DNA from: Methanomassiliicoccaceae archaeon
Lineage (GTDB): Archaea > Thermoplasmatota > Thermoplasmata > Methanomassiliicoccales > Methanomethylophilaceae
Length of the DNA stretch: 64,000 bases
Assembly: GCA_031285205.1 (NCBI GenBank)
Contig: JAITWO010000019.1
Span: 1 to 64,000, forward strand
Direction of reading: 5' to 3'
Shown here in pieces: positions 17,113 through 25,605 of this stretch. The notes beneath the pieces were generated by a model. The model saw only the letters and a list, made by a program, of their open reading frames with translations, was not told the origin of the DNA and did not search any database. Position 1 is the first letter of the stretch. The number at the start of each line of letters is the position of its first letter. A program made the translations under genes and the position numbers.

Positions 17113-17922
17113 ATGGCCAAGAAGATCGGTTTCATCGGCGCGGGCAACATGGCAGAGGCGCTGATAAAGGGCATCATTGACACGGGACTGTACTCGAAGG
17201 ACGATATCACAGCGAGCGAGCTGTGGGAGCCCCGAAGGAAGTACATGGCCGACAAATGGGGGATCGAGGTCCATGCGGATAACGTGAAAGTGGTCAAAGA
17301 GGCCAAGTTCCTGGTGCTTGCGGTGAAACCGCAGCAGATAAAGGAGGTGTTCGCATCAACAGAAGGCCATCTGACCAAGGACCATCTGATCATGTCGATA
17401 GCCGCCGGGATCACGCTCGCAGAATTAGAATCTAATGAGCCAGCATCTCGTTTTATACGTGTTATGCCCAACCAGCCGTGCATGGTTTTGGCCGGAGCGT
17501 CCGCATTTTCACGCGGATCTTATGCGACCCCCGAGGATTGTGCCGCGGTGGACCGCGTCCTTAAAGCGGTCGGCACCTCTGATGAGGTGAAGGAGGAGCT
17601 TCTTGACACTGTCACGGGGCTGAGCGGCAGCGGACCCGCATACGGGTACATGATCATTGAAGCGCTGTCAGACGGCGGCGTCCTCATGGGGCTTCCACGG
17701 GACATCGCATTGAAGCTTGCCGCCCAGACGATGCTGGGGGCGGCGAAGACGATACTGGAAACGGGCGAACAGCCTGCCAGGATGAAGGACATCGTATGCT
17801 CTCCTGGAGGCACCACCATCGAAGCTGTGAAAGTGCTTGAGGAGTGCGGCCTCCGATCGGCGCTTATCGCTGCCGTTGAGGCAGCGACACTGAGATCAAA
17901 AGAACTGGGAAAGAATAAGTGA
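17113..17922 (+). CDS. proC: Pyrroline-5-carboxylate reductase
   Basis: The 269-residue protein catalyses the last step of proline synthesis. It has an N-terminal Rossmann motif GFIGAGNMAEA and the C-terminal signature LSGSGPAYGYMIIEALSDGGVLMGLPRD near residues 175-200. Length is normal for the family. ATG 17113 is preceded by AGGTG; GTG 17104 in the same frame is less likely. The stop codon abuts the stop of the convergent radical SAM gene with no space between them. Confidence 0.93.
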   Translation: MAKKIGFIGAGNMAEALIKGIIDTGLYSKDDITASELWEPRRKYMADKWGIEVHADNVKVVKEAKFLVLAVKPQQIKEVFASTEGHLTKDHLIMSIAAGITLAELESNEPASRFIRVMPNQPCMVLAGASAFSRGSYATPEDCAAVDRVLKAVGTSDEVKEELLDTVTGLSGSGPAYGYMIIEALSDGGVLMGLPRDIALKLAAQTMLGAAKTILETGEQPARMKDIVCSPGGTTIEAVKVLEECGLRSALIAAVEAATLRSKELGKNK

Positions 17923-19644
17923 TCACTTTCTCATCATTGATCTTAACATTCCGGTGAGTATTCGTGGCGAGTTGGCCCAGATGGACCCGGTCTTCCAGTC
18001 GAGGTCCTTCTTGTTGCATACGGTCGATGTCATCAGCCTTTCGCCCTCTTCTTTTATTGACCATAGTCCCTTCTCGCGCTCGCGCGCGTCTTTAATTAAT
18101 AATATATCATCTATCCTTCTGAGCAATGTCCTTGCGGTGCCCGTCCTTCCTGTGCGCTCATCATACTCTTCCGACGATATGCGACCGCATCTGTGCTCTA
18201 TCCGTGCCAGTTCCGATGCGGCGTCGTATGATGTTTCCGCAATATCGTCACGGGTCATCCATCTTGTCTCGTAGGACAGCGTATGCTTCCATGACGGATT
18301 GTCCAGGATCCTCCTGTGTTCTTCCAGTGTGCGCGCGAAGAACCTGTACCCCCACCTTTCCGGGTCTTCGAAGGCTCTGCTGCCCGGGTCCACGAACGGG
18401 GCGAACGGGGCGTTGTAGATGTAGAGCGGTGCATTCTTTCCAACCATGTTCCATAACCGTTCGGATACTCTGACCGTATCCATTGCCGACTCCCTTGTCT
18501 GTTCCGGAAGTCCCGTCATGTAGAAGAGATCGAACCTTGAGCACCCGTTCCCGAGTGCTTTCTGTATCGTCATCTCAATGGATGCGTTATCATAATTCCT
18601 TCCTGTGGCCGCACGGACATGTTCGTCGTGCGAGTCCGGCGAGAACTGCATTGAGTACTCGCCTAATGCGCTTTCCGCCATCTTGTAGAACTCCTCGCCC
18701 GCCGGCCTGAAAAGTTCCAGGATAAGGTGATTCTTTATGCCTCTTTTCTTGACTTCGGCGAAGAAGCGCTCCGCATAATCCTTCCCGGCCTGCCTCAGGT
18801 CCCCGACGACGAACACCGGCGACCTGAGATAGTCCTGTATCGCACCTATATCATCCGCCACCCTCTCCGGGCTCCTGAATGCGGGCCTGCTTCGGCAGAG
18901 GACCTTTTTATTGGCAAAGGCGGAGCCTCCGCATTCCGCGCATGCGCATGAGCATCCGCGCACCGTGAACACTGATGTTAACGGCAATTTATCCCATCCG
19001 TACCACGGAAGTGCGCCTTTTATGTCCCTGTGCCTGATGACATTCCGTATCATCGTCCCGTAATCGAATCTCACGTGGTCGATGTCCTCGGGTATGAATG
19101 ACACGGGGTTCACACGGACCTTTCCGTCCCTGTCCTTCCACGCCAGGTTCGGAACGTCGGAAAGGTCCCCGCCCTTCGTCAGGATGTCCATCAGCTTAAC
19201 GTGAGGCACCTCCGTGGAGTCGCCGCGCATTACCATATCCACTTCGTCCCTCCTCATCAGCTCCTCATAAAAGTAGGATGACGTGAATCCCCCCAACTCT
19301 ACGACGGCGTCCGGGTGATGCCTCTTGACCATCTTTGCAACTTCCAGCGCACCGTGCGCGTGGGGCATCCAGTGAAGGTCGATGGCGAATATCTTTGCAT
19401 CAAGCTTCTGTATCTTCTTCTCGGCGTCGAACCTGCTGTCGCTGAGCATCTGAACGGCCAGGTTGACGATCCTCGTCCTGTATCCTGCCTCTTCCAGATG
19501 GGCGGATATGGTCATGAAGCCCATCGGATACATCTCAAAGACGGGAGATGAGGGCACAAGATCGCTTATAGGTCCGTAGAATATCGGTTTTTTTCTGAAG
19601 TCGTACACGCTCGGTGCGTGCAGGAAGATGATGTCCGCTGTCAT
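17923..19644 (-). CDS. B12-binding-domain radical SAM protein (TIGR04190-like)
   Basis: This 573-residue protein has an N-terminal cobalamin-binding-like region (about residues 1-150) with the sequence FAIDLHWMPHAHGALE, then a radical SAM domain whose CxxxCxxC appears in RGCSCACAECGG near residue 235, with an extra Cys inside the motif. The pattern agrees with the TIGR04190 family, whose reaction is unknown. It is the last gene of a minus-strand run from folD, 30 bases after uppS. A lipid-modifying role is possible from this context but not shown. Confidence 0.7.
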   Translation of the reverse strand: MTADIIFLHAPSVYDFRKKPIFYGPISDLVPSSPVFEMYPMGFMTISAHLEEAGYRTRIVNLAVQMLSDSRFDAEKKIQKLDAKIFAIDLHWMPHAHGALEVAKMVKRHHPDAVVELGGFTSSYFYEELMRRDEVDMVMRGDSTEVPHVKLMDILTKGGDLSDVPNLAWKDRDGKVRVNPVSFIPEDIDHVRFDYGTMIRNVIRHRDIKGALPWYGWDKLPLTSVFTVRGCSCACAECGGSAFANKKVLCRSRPAFRSPERVADDIGAIQDYLRSPVFVVGDLRQAGKDYAERFFAEVKKRGIKNHLILELFRPAGEEFYKMAESALGEYSMQFSPDSHDEHVRAATGRNYDNASIEMTIQKALGNGCSRFDLFYMTGLPEQTRESAMDTVRVSERLWNMVGKNAPLYIYNAPFAPFVDPGSRAFEDPERWGYRFFARTLEEHRRILDNPSWKHTLSYETRWMTRDDIAETSYDAASELARIEHRCGRISSEEYDERTGRTGTARTLLRRIDDILLIKDAREREKGLWSIKEEGERLMTSTVCNKKDLDWKTGSIWANSPRILTGMLRSMMRK

Positions 19645-19674
19645 CCGACCACCATTGTGACGTTTTTATATTAA

Positions 19675-20457
19675 TTACTGCCCGAACCTTCTTGACCGCA
19701 ACTGGTATGACCTTATTGCTCTCATTAGGTCCATCTTTCTGAATCCTGGCCAATATACATCAGAGAAATGCAACTCCGAGTACGCCAGCTGCCATAACAG
19801 GAAATTGGATACACGCAGTTCGCCCGATGTCCTTAACACTAGGTCCGGGTCCGGGAGGTCCGGCGAGTACATGTGCCCGGATATCAGCGATTCGTCTATG
19901 TCATCAACTTCCAGCTCGCCGTCCTTCACCTTCTGCGCTATGATCTTTATCGCATCCTTTATCTCCTGTCTCCCGCCGTACGCTATCGCCATGTTGAGAT
20001 GGAAATCGGAATATGATGATGTCCTTTCTTCTGCGTATCTTATGGCATCGGCCACCTTGTCCGGCATCATGTTTATGTCGCCGATCACTTTCAGTTTCAC
20101 GCGGTTCTTGTGTATCCTCTCGTCCTCTGCGAACTCGAACATCGTCTTTTCGAGAAGGTCCATCAGGAAGTCCACCTCATCCTCCTTTCTGGAGAAATTC
20201 TCTGTTGAGAATGCGTACACTGTCAGTATCTTCACGCCGAGGTCCATGCACCATTCGAGGACCTCTTCCAACTTTTCTTTTCCTTTCTGATGTCCCTGCT
20301 TCGCATCGCCGTTCAACGTCTCCTCGGCGTACCTACGGTTGCCGTCCATTATGACCGCGACGTGTGCAGGTATGCGGCCCTGCCTTATCTCCCGTTCAAG
20401 CTTCTGCTCGTAACGGCTGTATGCCTGCCCCTTTATGATGTCCGATATCGGGGACAT
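19675..20457 (-). CDS. uppS: Polyprenyl diphosphate synthase (cis-prenyltransferase)
   Basis: The 260-residue protein is a cis-prenyltransferase: HVAVIMDGNRR holds the catalytic Asp in the diphosphate loop, and LRTSGELRVSNFLLWQ and ELHFSDVYWPGF are the conserved C-terminal signatures. It makes long-chain polyprenyl diphosphate, the precursor of the dolichol-type carrier for archaeal glycosylation. It begins immediately after the stop of the methanogenesis marker 11 gene (no spacer). Confidence 0.93.
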   Translation of the reverse strand: MSPISDIIKGQAYSRYEQKLEREIRQGRIPAHVAVIMDGNRRYAEETLNGDAKQGHQKGKEKLEEVLEWCMDLGVKILTVYAFSTENFSRKEDEVDFLMDLLEKTMFEFAEDERIHKNRVKLKVIGDINMMPDKVADAIRYAEERTSSYSDFHLNMAIAYGGRQEIKDAIKIIAQKVKDGELEVDDIDESLISGHMYSPDLPDPDLVLRTSGELRVSNFLLWQLAYSELHFSDVYWPGFRKMDLMRAIRSYQLRSRRFGQ

Positions 20458-21408
20458 TTAGCTGAAGTCCTCCGGCACTCCGGCAGACCTCAGGCCCATA
20501 TCGAAACAGCCTATGGCCGCGACTGCCCCTATCGTCCCTTTGGTCCCTGTTATCTCTATCACATCTACGCCGCATCTCTTTGCGACGTCGAGCGCATCAT
20601 CCACCTTGAATATTATGCGCTTTGCATTCCATCCGAAGTCCTCCAGCTCCTTCGGGATGCGGAGCCCTTCGAACACTGTCATGACGGTGTTGTCCGAATA
20701 TGTGCTCTCGGCGAGGAACTCCTTTGCATATCCGATCAGTTTATCCCTCTCGTTCGGTTCGACGGCGAACGAGACCGCCGTGGAACAGCAGTTTGTCGTC
20801 TTGTTGGGAACGAGCGGGTTCAGTTGGATTATCTTGTGATCGATGTATTTTCCGTACGGGCATTTCGCCCCTAAGTTCATCGTGGTCACCCACGACGCCC
20901 CTTTTTCTTTGGTGTCGGTGTCGTCCACCCCTATTATCACGCGCACCATCTTCGGCGTCACTATCTCGACTTCCGCATAGTGGGCGCCGCCTATCTTGAA
21001 ATTATCCGGATATATCGTCTCAATGACATTGCTGCATTGCGGTATGCACGCCCCGATGCCCACCGATGCACCTGCCAATCCCATCCATTTGGTATGTACG
21101 CGGTTGCCTTTCACGATCAGTGACTGTATCCCCTGTCCTCCCAGGTGAGCCGACACCGGACCGAAGTTCACCGGTGCTTCGCCTATGGCGGTGTCCATGA
21201 CGATCGTGGTTCCGTCGGTGGATATGTTCTTCAATATCCCGCCGGTCCTTTTCCTGTTCACCACATCCCATTCCACCGGGCCGCGCGAAATGCATTTCTC
21301 CACTATCTGCGCCACCCCGTTCTCCTCGTCCACCATTGTGTAGAACCCCTGACAGAACAGTTTCCCGTACTTTTCCCTGACCTCGTCCGGTTTCAGTATC
21401 GTTACCAT
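20458..21408 (-). CDS. Methanogenesis marker protein 11
   Basis: A 316-residue protein recognised as the methanogenesis marker 11 family. Seen: the GVDDTDTKEKGASWVTT segment near residue 160, which resembles the DDT nucleotide-binding element of TiaS-type RNA-modifying enzymes, plus conserved Cys residues (CIPQCSN, CPYGKY, NCCSTA). The family is found in methanogens; its function is not established. Neighbours are a tRNA 2'-phosphotransferase and uppS in one apparent operon. AGGTGA precedes the ATG. Confidence 0.85.
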   Translation of the reverse strand: MVTILKPDEVREKYGKLFCQGFYTMVDEENGVAQIVEKCISRGPVEWDVVNRKRTGGILKNISTDGTTIVMDTAIGEAPVNFGPVSAHLGGQGIQSLIVKGNRVHTKWMGLAGASVGIGACIPQCSNVIETIYPDNFKIGGAHYAEVEIVTPKMVRVIIGVDDTDTKEKGASWVTTMNLGAKCPYGKYIDHKIIQLNPLVPNKTTNCCSTAVSFAVEPNERDKLIGYAKEFLAESTYSDNTVMTVFEGLRIPKELEDFGWNAKRIIFKVDDALDVAKRCGVDVIEITGTKGTIGAVAAIGCFDMGLRSAGVPEDFS

Positions 21409-21426
21409 TTTTTCACCTCTGTCTCA

Positions 21427-22065
21427 TCAATGATCGTTTTCGTCTGCGATCTCCAGGCATTCCGGCGGTATGTATTTTGACAGGAACACCGTCTTCCCGG
21501 CCTTCCCTATCTCGTAACCCGCTTCGAACACCGCATCCGCGTCTATCACAAGTATGATCGGATTATCGACACGTACCTTTCCCGCTCTCATCGCATCATC
21601 ATATGTCAGGGAAAGGTGCACCATCGACCGGTCCGACGGAAGGAGACCGACCTCGAGTATTATGTCCACTTCCTCCGCCGTTGTGGGGAAGAACAGCTCA
21701 GCCGGGACATCCTCCGTTGGAAGATCTAATTCCAGCGGTATGGAGTGGCCGTACGTCGCTCTGACCATGTCCCCGGATGTCTGATACCTTCCCTTCGGGT
21801 CCGTTTCGACCAATGCGATTATATGGTGCGGCCTCAGCCAATGCATACGGTTGTTGTTCTCCTTCACTGTGTAAATTATCTCACGCATGCTCACGAAGCC
21901 CTGGTCGTCCATCTTCAGACTGAACTTTCCATGTCTCAGTATGCCTGCTATCGTTCTTCCCAGTCTTTCGACCTCGGAGTCGTTCATAAGGAATTTTCCG
22001 GGCTCTCCGCATACCGGACATATGTCGTCGCGGTAATATCCGTGCGCCTCACATTCTTTCATCAT
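21427..22065 (-). CDS. kptA: RNA 2'-phosphotransferase, KptA/Tpt1 family
   Basis: The 212-residue protein has an N-terminal zinc-finger-like part with CxxC (CPVCG) and an upstream C/H pair, then a Tpt1 domain with LRHGKF, VRATYGHSIP and VHLSLTYDDAMRAGKVR, which hold the catalytic Arg/His set. Tpt1 moves a 2'-phosphate from RNA to NAD+. Archaeal tRNA splicing does not leave this phosphate, so the natural substrate here is unknown (ADP-ribose capping of RNA or DNA has been reported for the family). AAGGTGAT precedes the double ATG. Confidence 0.9.
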   Translation of the reverse strand: MMKECEAHGYYRDDICPVCGEPGKFLMNDSEVERLGRTIAGILRHGKFSLKMDDQGFVSMREIIYTVKENNNRMHWLRPHHIIALVETDPKGRYQTSGDMVRATYGHSIPLELDLPTEDVPAELFFPTTAEEVDIILEVGLLPSDRSMVHLSLTYDDAMRAGKVRVDNPIILVIDADAVFEAGYEIGKAGKTVFLSKYIPPECLEIADENDH

Positions 22066-22083
22066 GTTATCACCTTTGTAGCG

Positions 22084-22965
22084 TTATAGTAATGACAGCT
22101 CCGCTGCCATGACGGTGTTGGACATAAGCATGCATATGGTCATCGGGCCCACCCCTCCGGGAACGGGGGTTATCGCGGACGTCTTCTCCTTCACATTCTC
22201 GAAGTCCACATCGCCCACCAGTCTTGACCCCTTTTCGCTTGCTGGGTCGTCTATCCTGTTCGTTCCCACATCTATCACTGCCGCCCCGTCCTTTATCATG
22301 TCCTTGGTTATGAACCTTGGTCTGCCCATAGCGACTATCAGTATGTCCGCCCGGCGCGTATGGTCGGCCAGGTCCTTTGTCCTGGAATGTACTACCGTTA
22401 CCGTTGCATCCGCGCCTTTTCCCTTTTGCACCAGCATTGCGGCTATCGGCTTCCCGACTATGTTGCTCCTCCCCACGATGACCACATGCTTCCCGGCCGT
22501 CTCGATGTTGCTTCGTACCAGCATCTGCTGTACGCCTGCCGGTGTAGCGGGAAGGAACAGCGGTTTTCCGATGAGCATGCTGCCGACATTGCTCGGATGG
22601 AATCCGTCCACGTCCTTTCTCGGGTCTATGGCGTTGATTATCTTATCTTCGTCTATGTGCTTCGGAAGAGGCAACTGCACCAGGAACCCGTGTATCTTGT
22701 CATCTTTGTTCAACTCGTCCACTTTCTTCAGGAGTTCTTTTTCAGATGTGTCTGCGGGAAGCACAACGGTGACGGAATGCATCCCCAGCTCCTCGCATTT
22801 CTTTCCTTTCATCCTTACATACACCTGCGACGCCGGATCCTCCCCTACCAGAACTACGCCTAGTCCGGGCGTCACGCCTTTTGATCTGAGCGCGGCTATC
22901 CTTCCTTTCAGTTCATCGTATATTGATGCTGATATCTCACTGCCGCTTATCAATCTGGACCGCAA
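22084..22965 (-). CDS. folD: Methylene-tetrahydrofolate dehydrogenase/cyclohydrolase FolD
   Basis: The 293-residue bifunctional enzyme interconverts methylene-, methenyl- and 10-formyl-tetrahydrofolate. Seen: YVRMKGKKCEELGM with the catalytic Tyr/Lys, the QLPLPKH motif, VDGFHPSNVG, and the NAD(P) region VIVGRSNIVGKP. It supplies formyl groups for purine synthesis, which fits purH and purL in this window. No ATG fits the N-terminus; TTG 22965 with an upstream GGATAGG is taken as start. It heads the folD-kptA-mmp11-uppS-radical SAM run. Confidence 0.93.
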   Translation of the reverse strand: MRSRLISGSEISASIYDELKGRIAALRSKGVTPGLGVVLVGEDPASQVYVRMKGKKCEELGMHSVTVVLPADTSEKELLKKVDELNKDDKIHGFLVQLPLPKHIDEDKIINAIDPRKDVDGFHPSNVGSMLIGKPLFLPATPAGVQQMLVRSNIETAGKHVVIVGRSNIVGKPIAAMLVQKGKGADATVTVVHSRTKDLADHTRRADILIVAMGRPRFITKDMIKDGAAVIDVGTNRIDDPASEKGSRLVGDVDFENVKEKTSAITPVPGGVGPMTICMLMSNTVMAAELSLL

Positions 22966-23296
22966 ACCTATCCCTTTCCGAGCACATCGTTATTTCCGTA
23001 TTAATAATCTCACGTACACAGGTCGCGCGACCGAAACATGCATCCGGCGTGAGGGTGATTGGTTCTGGCGACAGAGAAGAACACGAACGGCGATCCTCAT
23101 GATTTATCATTCTGACCTGCTGTCGTCGTTGTGTTATTTGGCAATTTGTGCCTCTCCGAAGAACAGACGATGGAGTGTCCGCATTGACCTCTTATTGGGC
23201 CCTCCTCCGCTGCGTTTCTGATCAAAAAAGCGCATCCGTATATGGAGGCCATACTATATGGGCGCGTTCCGTGTTATGCGGACCGACGGGCGCTCA
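22966..23296. other. 331-base gap, no gene recognised
   Basis: No convincing reading frame or RNA gene was found. The left part holds a T/A-rich element (about 22998-23010) suited to drive folD on the minus strand, and a perfect 12-base palindrome GGTCGCGCGACC at 23021-23032. The rest looks like unconstrained sequence, possibly the remains of a lost gene. Confidence 0.4.
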
Positions 23297-24088
23297 TCAT
23301 ATCGTGTCCGTCATCCTTGCGGCTTTGAAACCGCTGTCCAGGAGGGATGTGATTGTTTTCCTTACATCATTGATGTTCATTTCCCTGCGGGCAGCGTCCA
23401 TCATTCCGCCGGACCTTGATTCCACCATGTGCCAACTGTGCGTCGCCAATACGAAGATACCGTTCCTGACCTCGCCGGCCATCCTTATGAACTCATCCGG
23501 CCCTCTGACGTTCTCGTGCATCGGCCACAGGTACCCTGTGATCCTTTTTCCGTTGGCGTCGGTGCTTTCGGGCACCGGCACCTCTTTGATACCGTTCTCT
23601 GTGTCATATGGCGCCGCTGCGCCGATCGGTGCGTACATGGACGAATCGTAAACAATACCGAACCTCGGCAGCATTTTCATCACTTCGATGTTCGTCCTCA
23701 TGTACGGCGCCCTGAATCCCTTTGCCGCCCTTCCCGTTCTGTCCCTGATGATGTCCGATGACCTTTGCATCAGCTCCGATATCATCTCCCCGGATATCCT
23801 GACCCCTGACAGCTCGCCGGTCATGTCCTCGTGATCGAGGCCGTGCATCGCAACCTCGTTATTACCGAACTGGACGTCGATGTTCTCCAGTGTCCTTGCT
23901 TCGGTGAAGAACGTTGCCGTGATGCCGATATCGTCAAGCATGTCCAGCAGTATGTTCACGCCTTCCTCGGACGATGTGAACCTTGCCCTGTTGTCATCAG
24001 TGCGCATCGATGCCGCTGCGATCCTTCCGGGTATGCATATGTTCACGTCCCTGTCAACATCCGCCGTGAAGCACAGTTTCCGGGTCAT
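23297..24088 (-). CDS. Polysaccharide deacetylase (NodB) family protein
   Basis: This 263-residue protein has the NodB homology motifs: TADVDRD near the N-terminus with metal-binding Asp, EVAMHGLDHEDM with two His, and the GFRAPYMR substrate loop, plus a late THSWHM motif. The family removes N- or O-acyl groups from sugars or related small substrates. No signal peptide is seen, so it should act in the cytoplasm. Its ATG overlaps the stop of the AMP phosphorylase gene (ATGA), so it is translated together with the RuBisCO pathway; the substrate is unknown. Confidence 0.82.
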   Translation of the reverse strand: MTRKLCFTADVDRDVNICIPGRIAAASMRTDDNRARFTSSEEGVNILLDMLDDIGITATFFTEARTLENIDVQFGNNEVAMHGLDHEDMTGELSGVRISGEMISELMQRSSDIIRDRTGRAAKGFRAPYMRTNIEVMKMLPRFGIVYDSSMYAPIGAAAPYDTENGIKEVPVPESTDANGKRITGYLWPMHENVRGPDEFIRMAGEVRNGIFVLATHSWHMVESRSGGMMDAARREMNINDVRKTITSLLDSGFKAARMTDTI

Positions 24089-25605
24089 ATGCTCTTCAGC
24101 GCTGACGGATTGGGGACCTTCTTGATCAGCATTCCCTCGATGTCCATCGGTTCAAGCTTTATCGCCACGTCCCTGGCACGGTCCGCTTTTATTTGATTGT
24201 CCGCGTATATCTGGAACAGCGTCTCTCCCTTTTCCGCCCTCTGGCCCTTCTTCCTGAACAGCAGTATCCCTGCCCCCTTGTCTGACGGTGCGCCTGCGGC
24301 CCTTGCTATCGTCACAAGATCCTTATTATTGATGTGGTGCACGTATCCGGACCTCACGGCCTTGACGTCATTGACGTACTTTCCCAGTGGTATGTCCTCT
24401 GACACCAGATCCTTCTTCCCTCCCTGTGCTTCAACGATCTCCCTGAATTTTTTGAAGGCCGCGCCTGATGACAGTATCTCTCTCGCTTTCGTGGGCCCGT
24501 CCGGTATCCCGCCCATCTCCAGTATCATGCCGGCCAGATCGCATGCCTTCTCCACCACGCTGGCGGGATGCGGATTGCCTTCCAGTATCCTGATGCATTC
24601 CCTCGCTTCCAGCGCCGGCCCTATCGCACTGCCCACCGGCTGATCGCCGTATGTGATCGCACATTCGGTCCTCATCCCGAGCTTCGTCCCCAGTTCCATC
24701 AGGTCGCGTGCGTATTCGCGCGCCTCTTCCAGCGTCTTCACCTTGGTGCCCGCTCCCATAGGTATGTCCACGAGGAGATGAGTTGCGCTTATCGCCAGTT
24801 TTTTGCTCAGTATCGACGCCAGCATCTGCGCCCTCGGGTTGATGCTCAGCAGGTACTCGATGTCTATCACCATATCATCCACCGGCGCTATGTTCATCGA
24901 ACCGCCCCATGCGAGCACCCCTCCCACTTCCTCGGATATCTTCTTCAGCCTTGATGCTTCCAATTCCACATCGCAGAACACCTCCACGAAGTCGGATGTG
25001 CCGCATGCGCTGCTTATCGCACGGGATGATGTTTTAGGCAGCATCAATCCGGCGGCAGCGACTATGGAGACGACGATGGGAGTGATCTTGTTCCCCGGTA
25101 CCCCGCCCAAGCTATGGAAATCGAACACGGGTGTTCTGTCGAACGTTATCTTCTCGCCGGTGCTGACCATCGAGTTGGTGAAGTTTGCGATCTCCTCTGT
25201 GTCCATCCCGTTGATGTACAGTGCGGTCAGCCAGGCGGATATCTCCACCTTTGATAACCTGTTCTCCAAGATGTCGAACACTATCTCGTGTATCTCATCT
25301 CTGGTCAGCTTCTGGGCGTCCATCTTCTTCCTTATCCCTCTTACGGAATCGGGCTTCGGCGAGTATGTCACTTCAATTGCCTGCTTGTCCTTCGCTCCTA
25401 TCTTGTTCAATATCGGCCCGGGGATGAGGATGTGCCCTTTCTTCACCACGGTGTCGGATATGGTCACTACGATCACGTGCGATGATGCCGCCTCGATCTT
25501 CACTCTGTCCAGCGGTTTCACTCCCAATTCCCTGCAGTCGTCCCTGTGCACGGTCACGTGCGGCTCGGCCGATTCCTCGTCAAATAATTTCGCTATCAGT
25601 TTCAT
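24085..25605 (-). CDS. AMP phosphorylase
   Basis: A 506-residue member of the thymidine phosphorylase-like archaeal AMP phosphorylases. It has an N-terminal extension of about 85 residues before the phosphorylase core, KITPIVVSIVAAAGLMLPKTSSRAIS with the typical core Lys/Ser region, and the usual length near 503. It cleaves AMP (also CMP, UMP) with phosphate to ribose-1,5-bisphosphate and base. ATG 25605 overlaps the RuBisCO stop (ATGA); GTG 25617 is in frame. This is the first step of the nucleoside-recycling pathway encoded by the three adjacent genes. Confidence 0.92.
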   Translation of the reverse strand: MKLIAKLFDEESAEPHVTVHRDDCRELGVKPLDRVKIEAASSHVIVVTISDTVVKKGHILIPGPILNKIGAKDKQAIEVTYSPKPDSVRGIRKKMDAQKLTRDEIHEIVFDILENRLSKVEISAWLTALYINGMDTEEIANFTNSMVSTGEKITFDRTPVFDFHSLGGVPGNKITPIVVSIVAAAGLMLPKTSSRAISSACGTSDFVEVFCDVELEASRLKKISEEVGGVLAWGGSMNIAPVDDMVIDIEYLLSINPRAQMLASILSKKLAISATHLLVDIPMGAGTKVKTLEEAREYARDLMELGTKLGMRTECAITYGDQPVGSAIGPALEARECIRILEGNPHPASVVEKACDLAGMILEMGGIPDGPTKAREILSSGAAFKKFREIVEAQGGKKDLVSEDIPLGKYVNDVKAVRSGYVHHINNKDLVTIARAAGAPSDKGAGILLFRKKGQRAEKGETLFQIYADNQIKADRARDVAIKLEPMDIEGMLIKKVPNPSALKSI

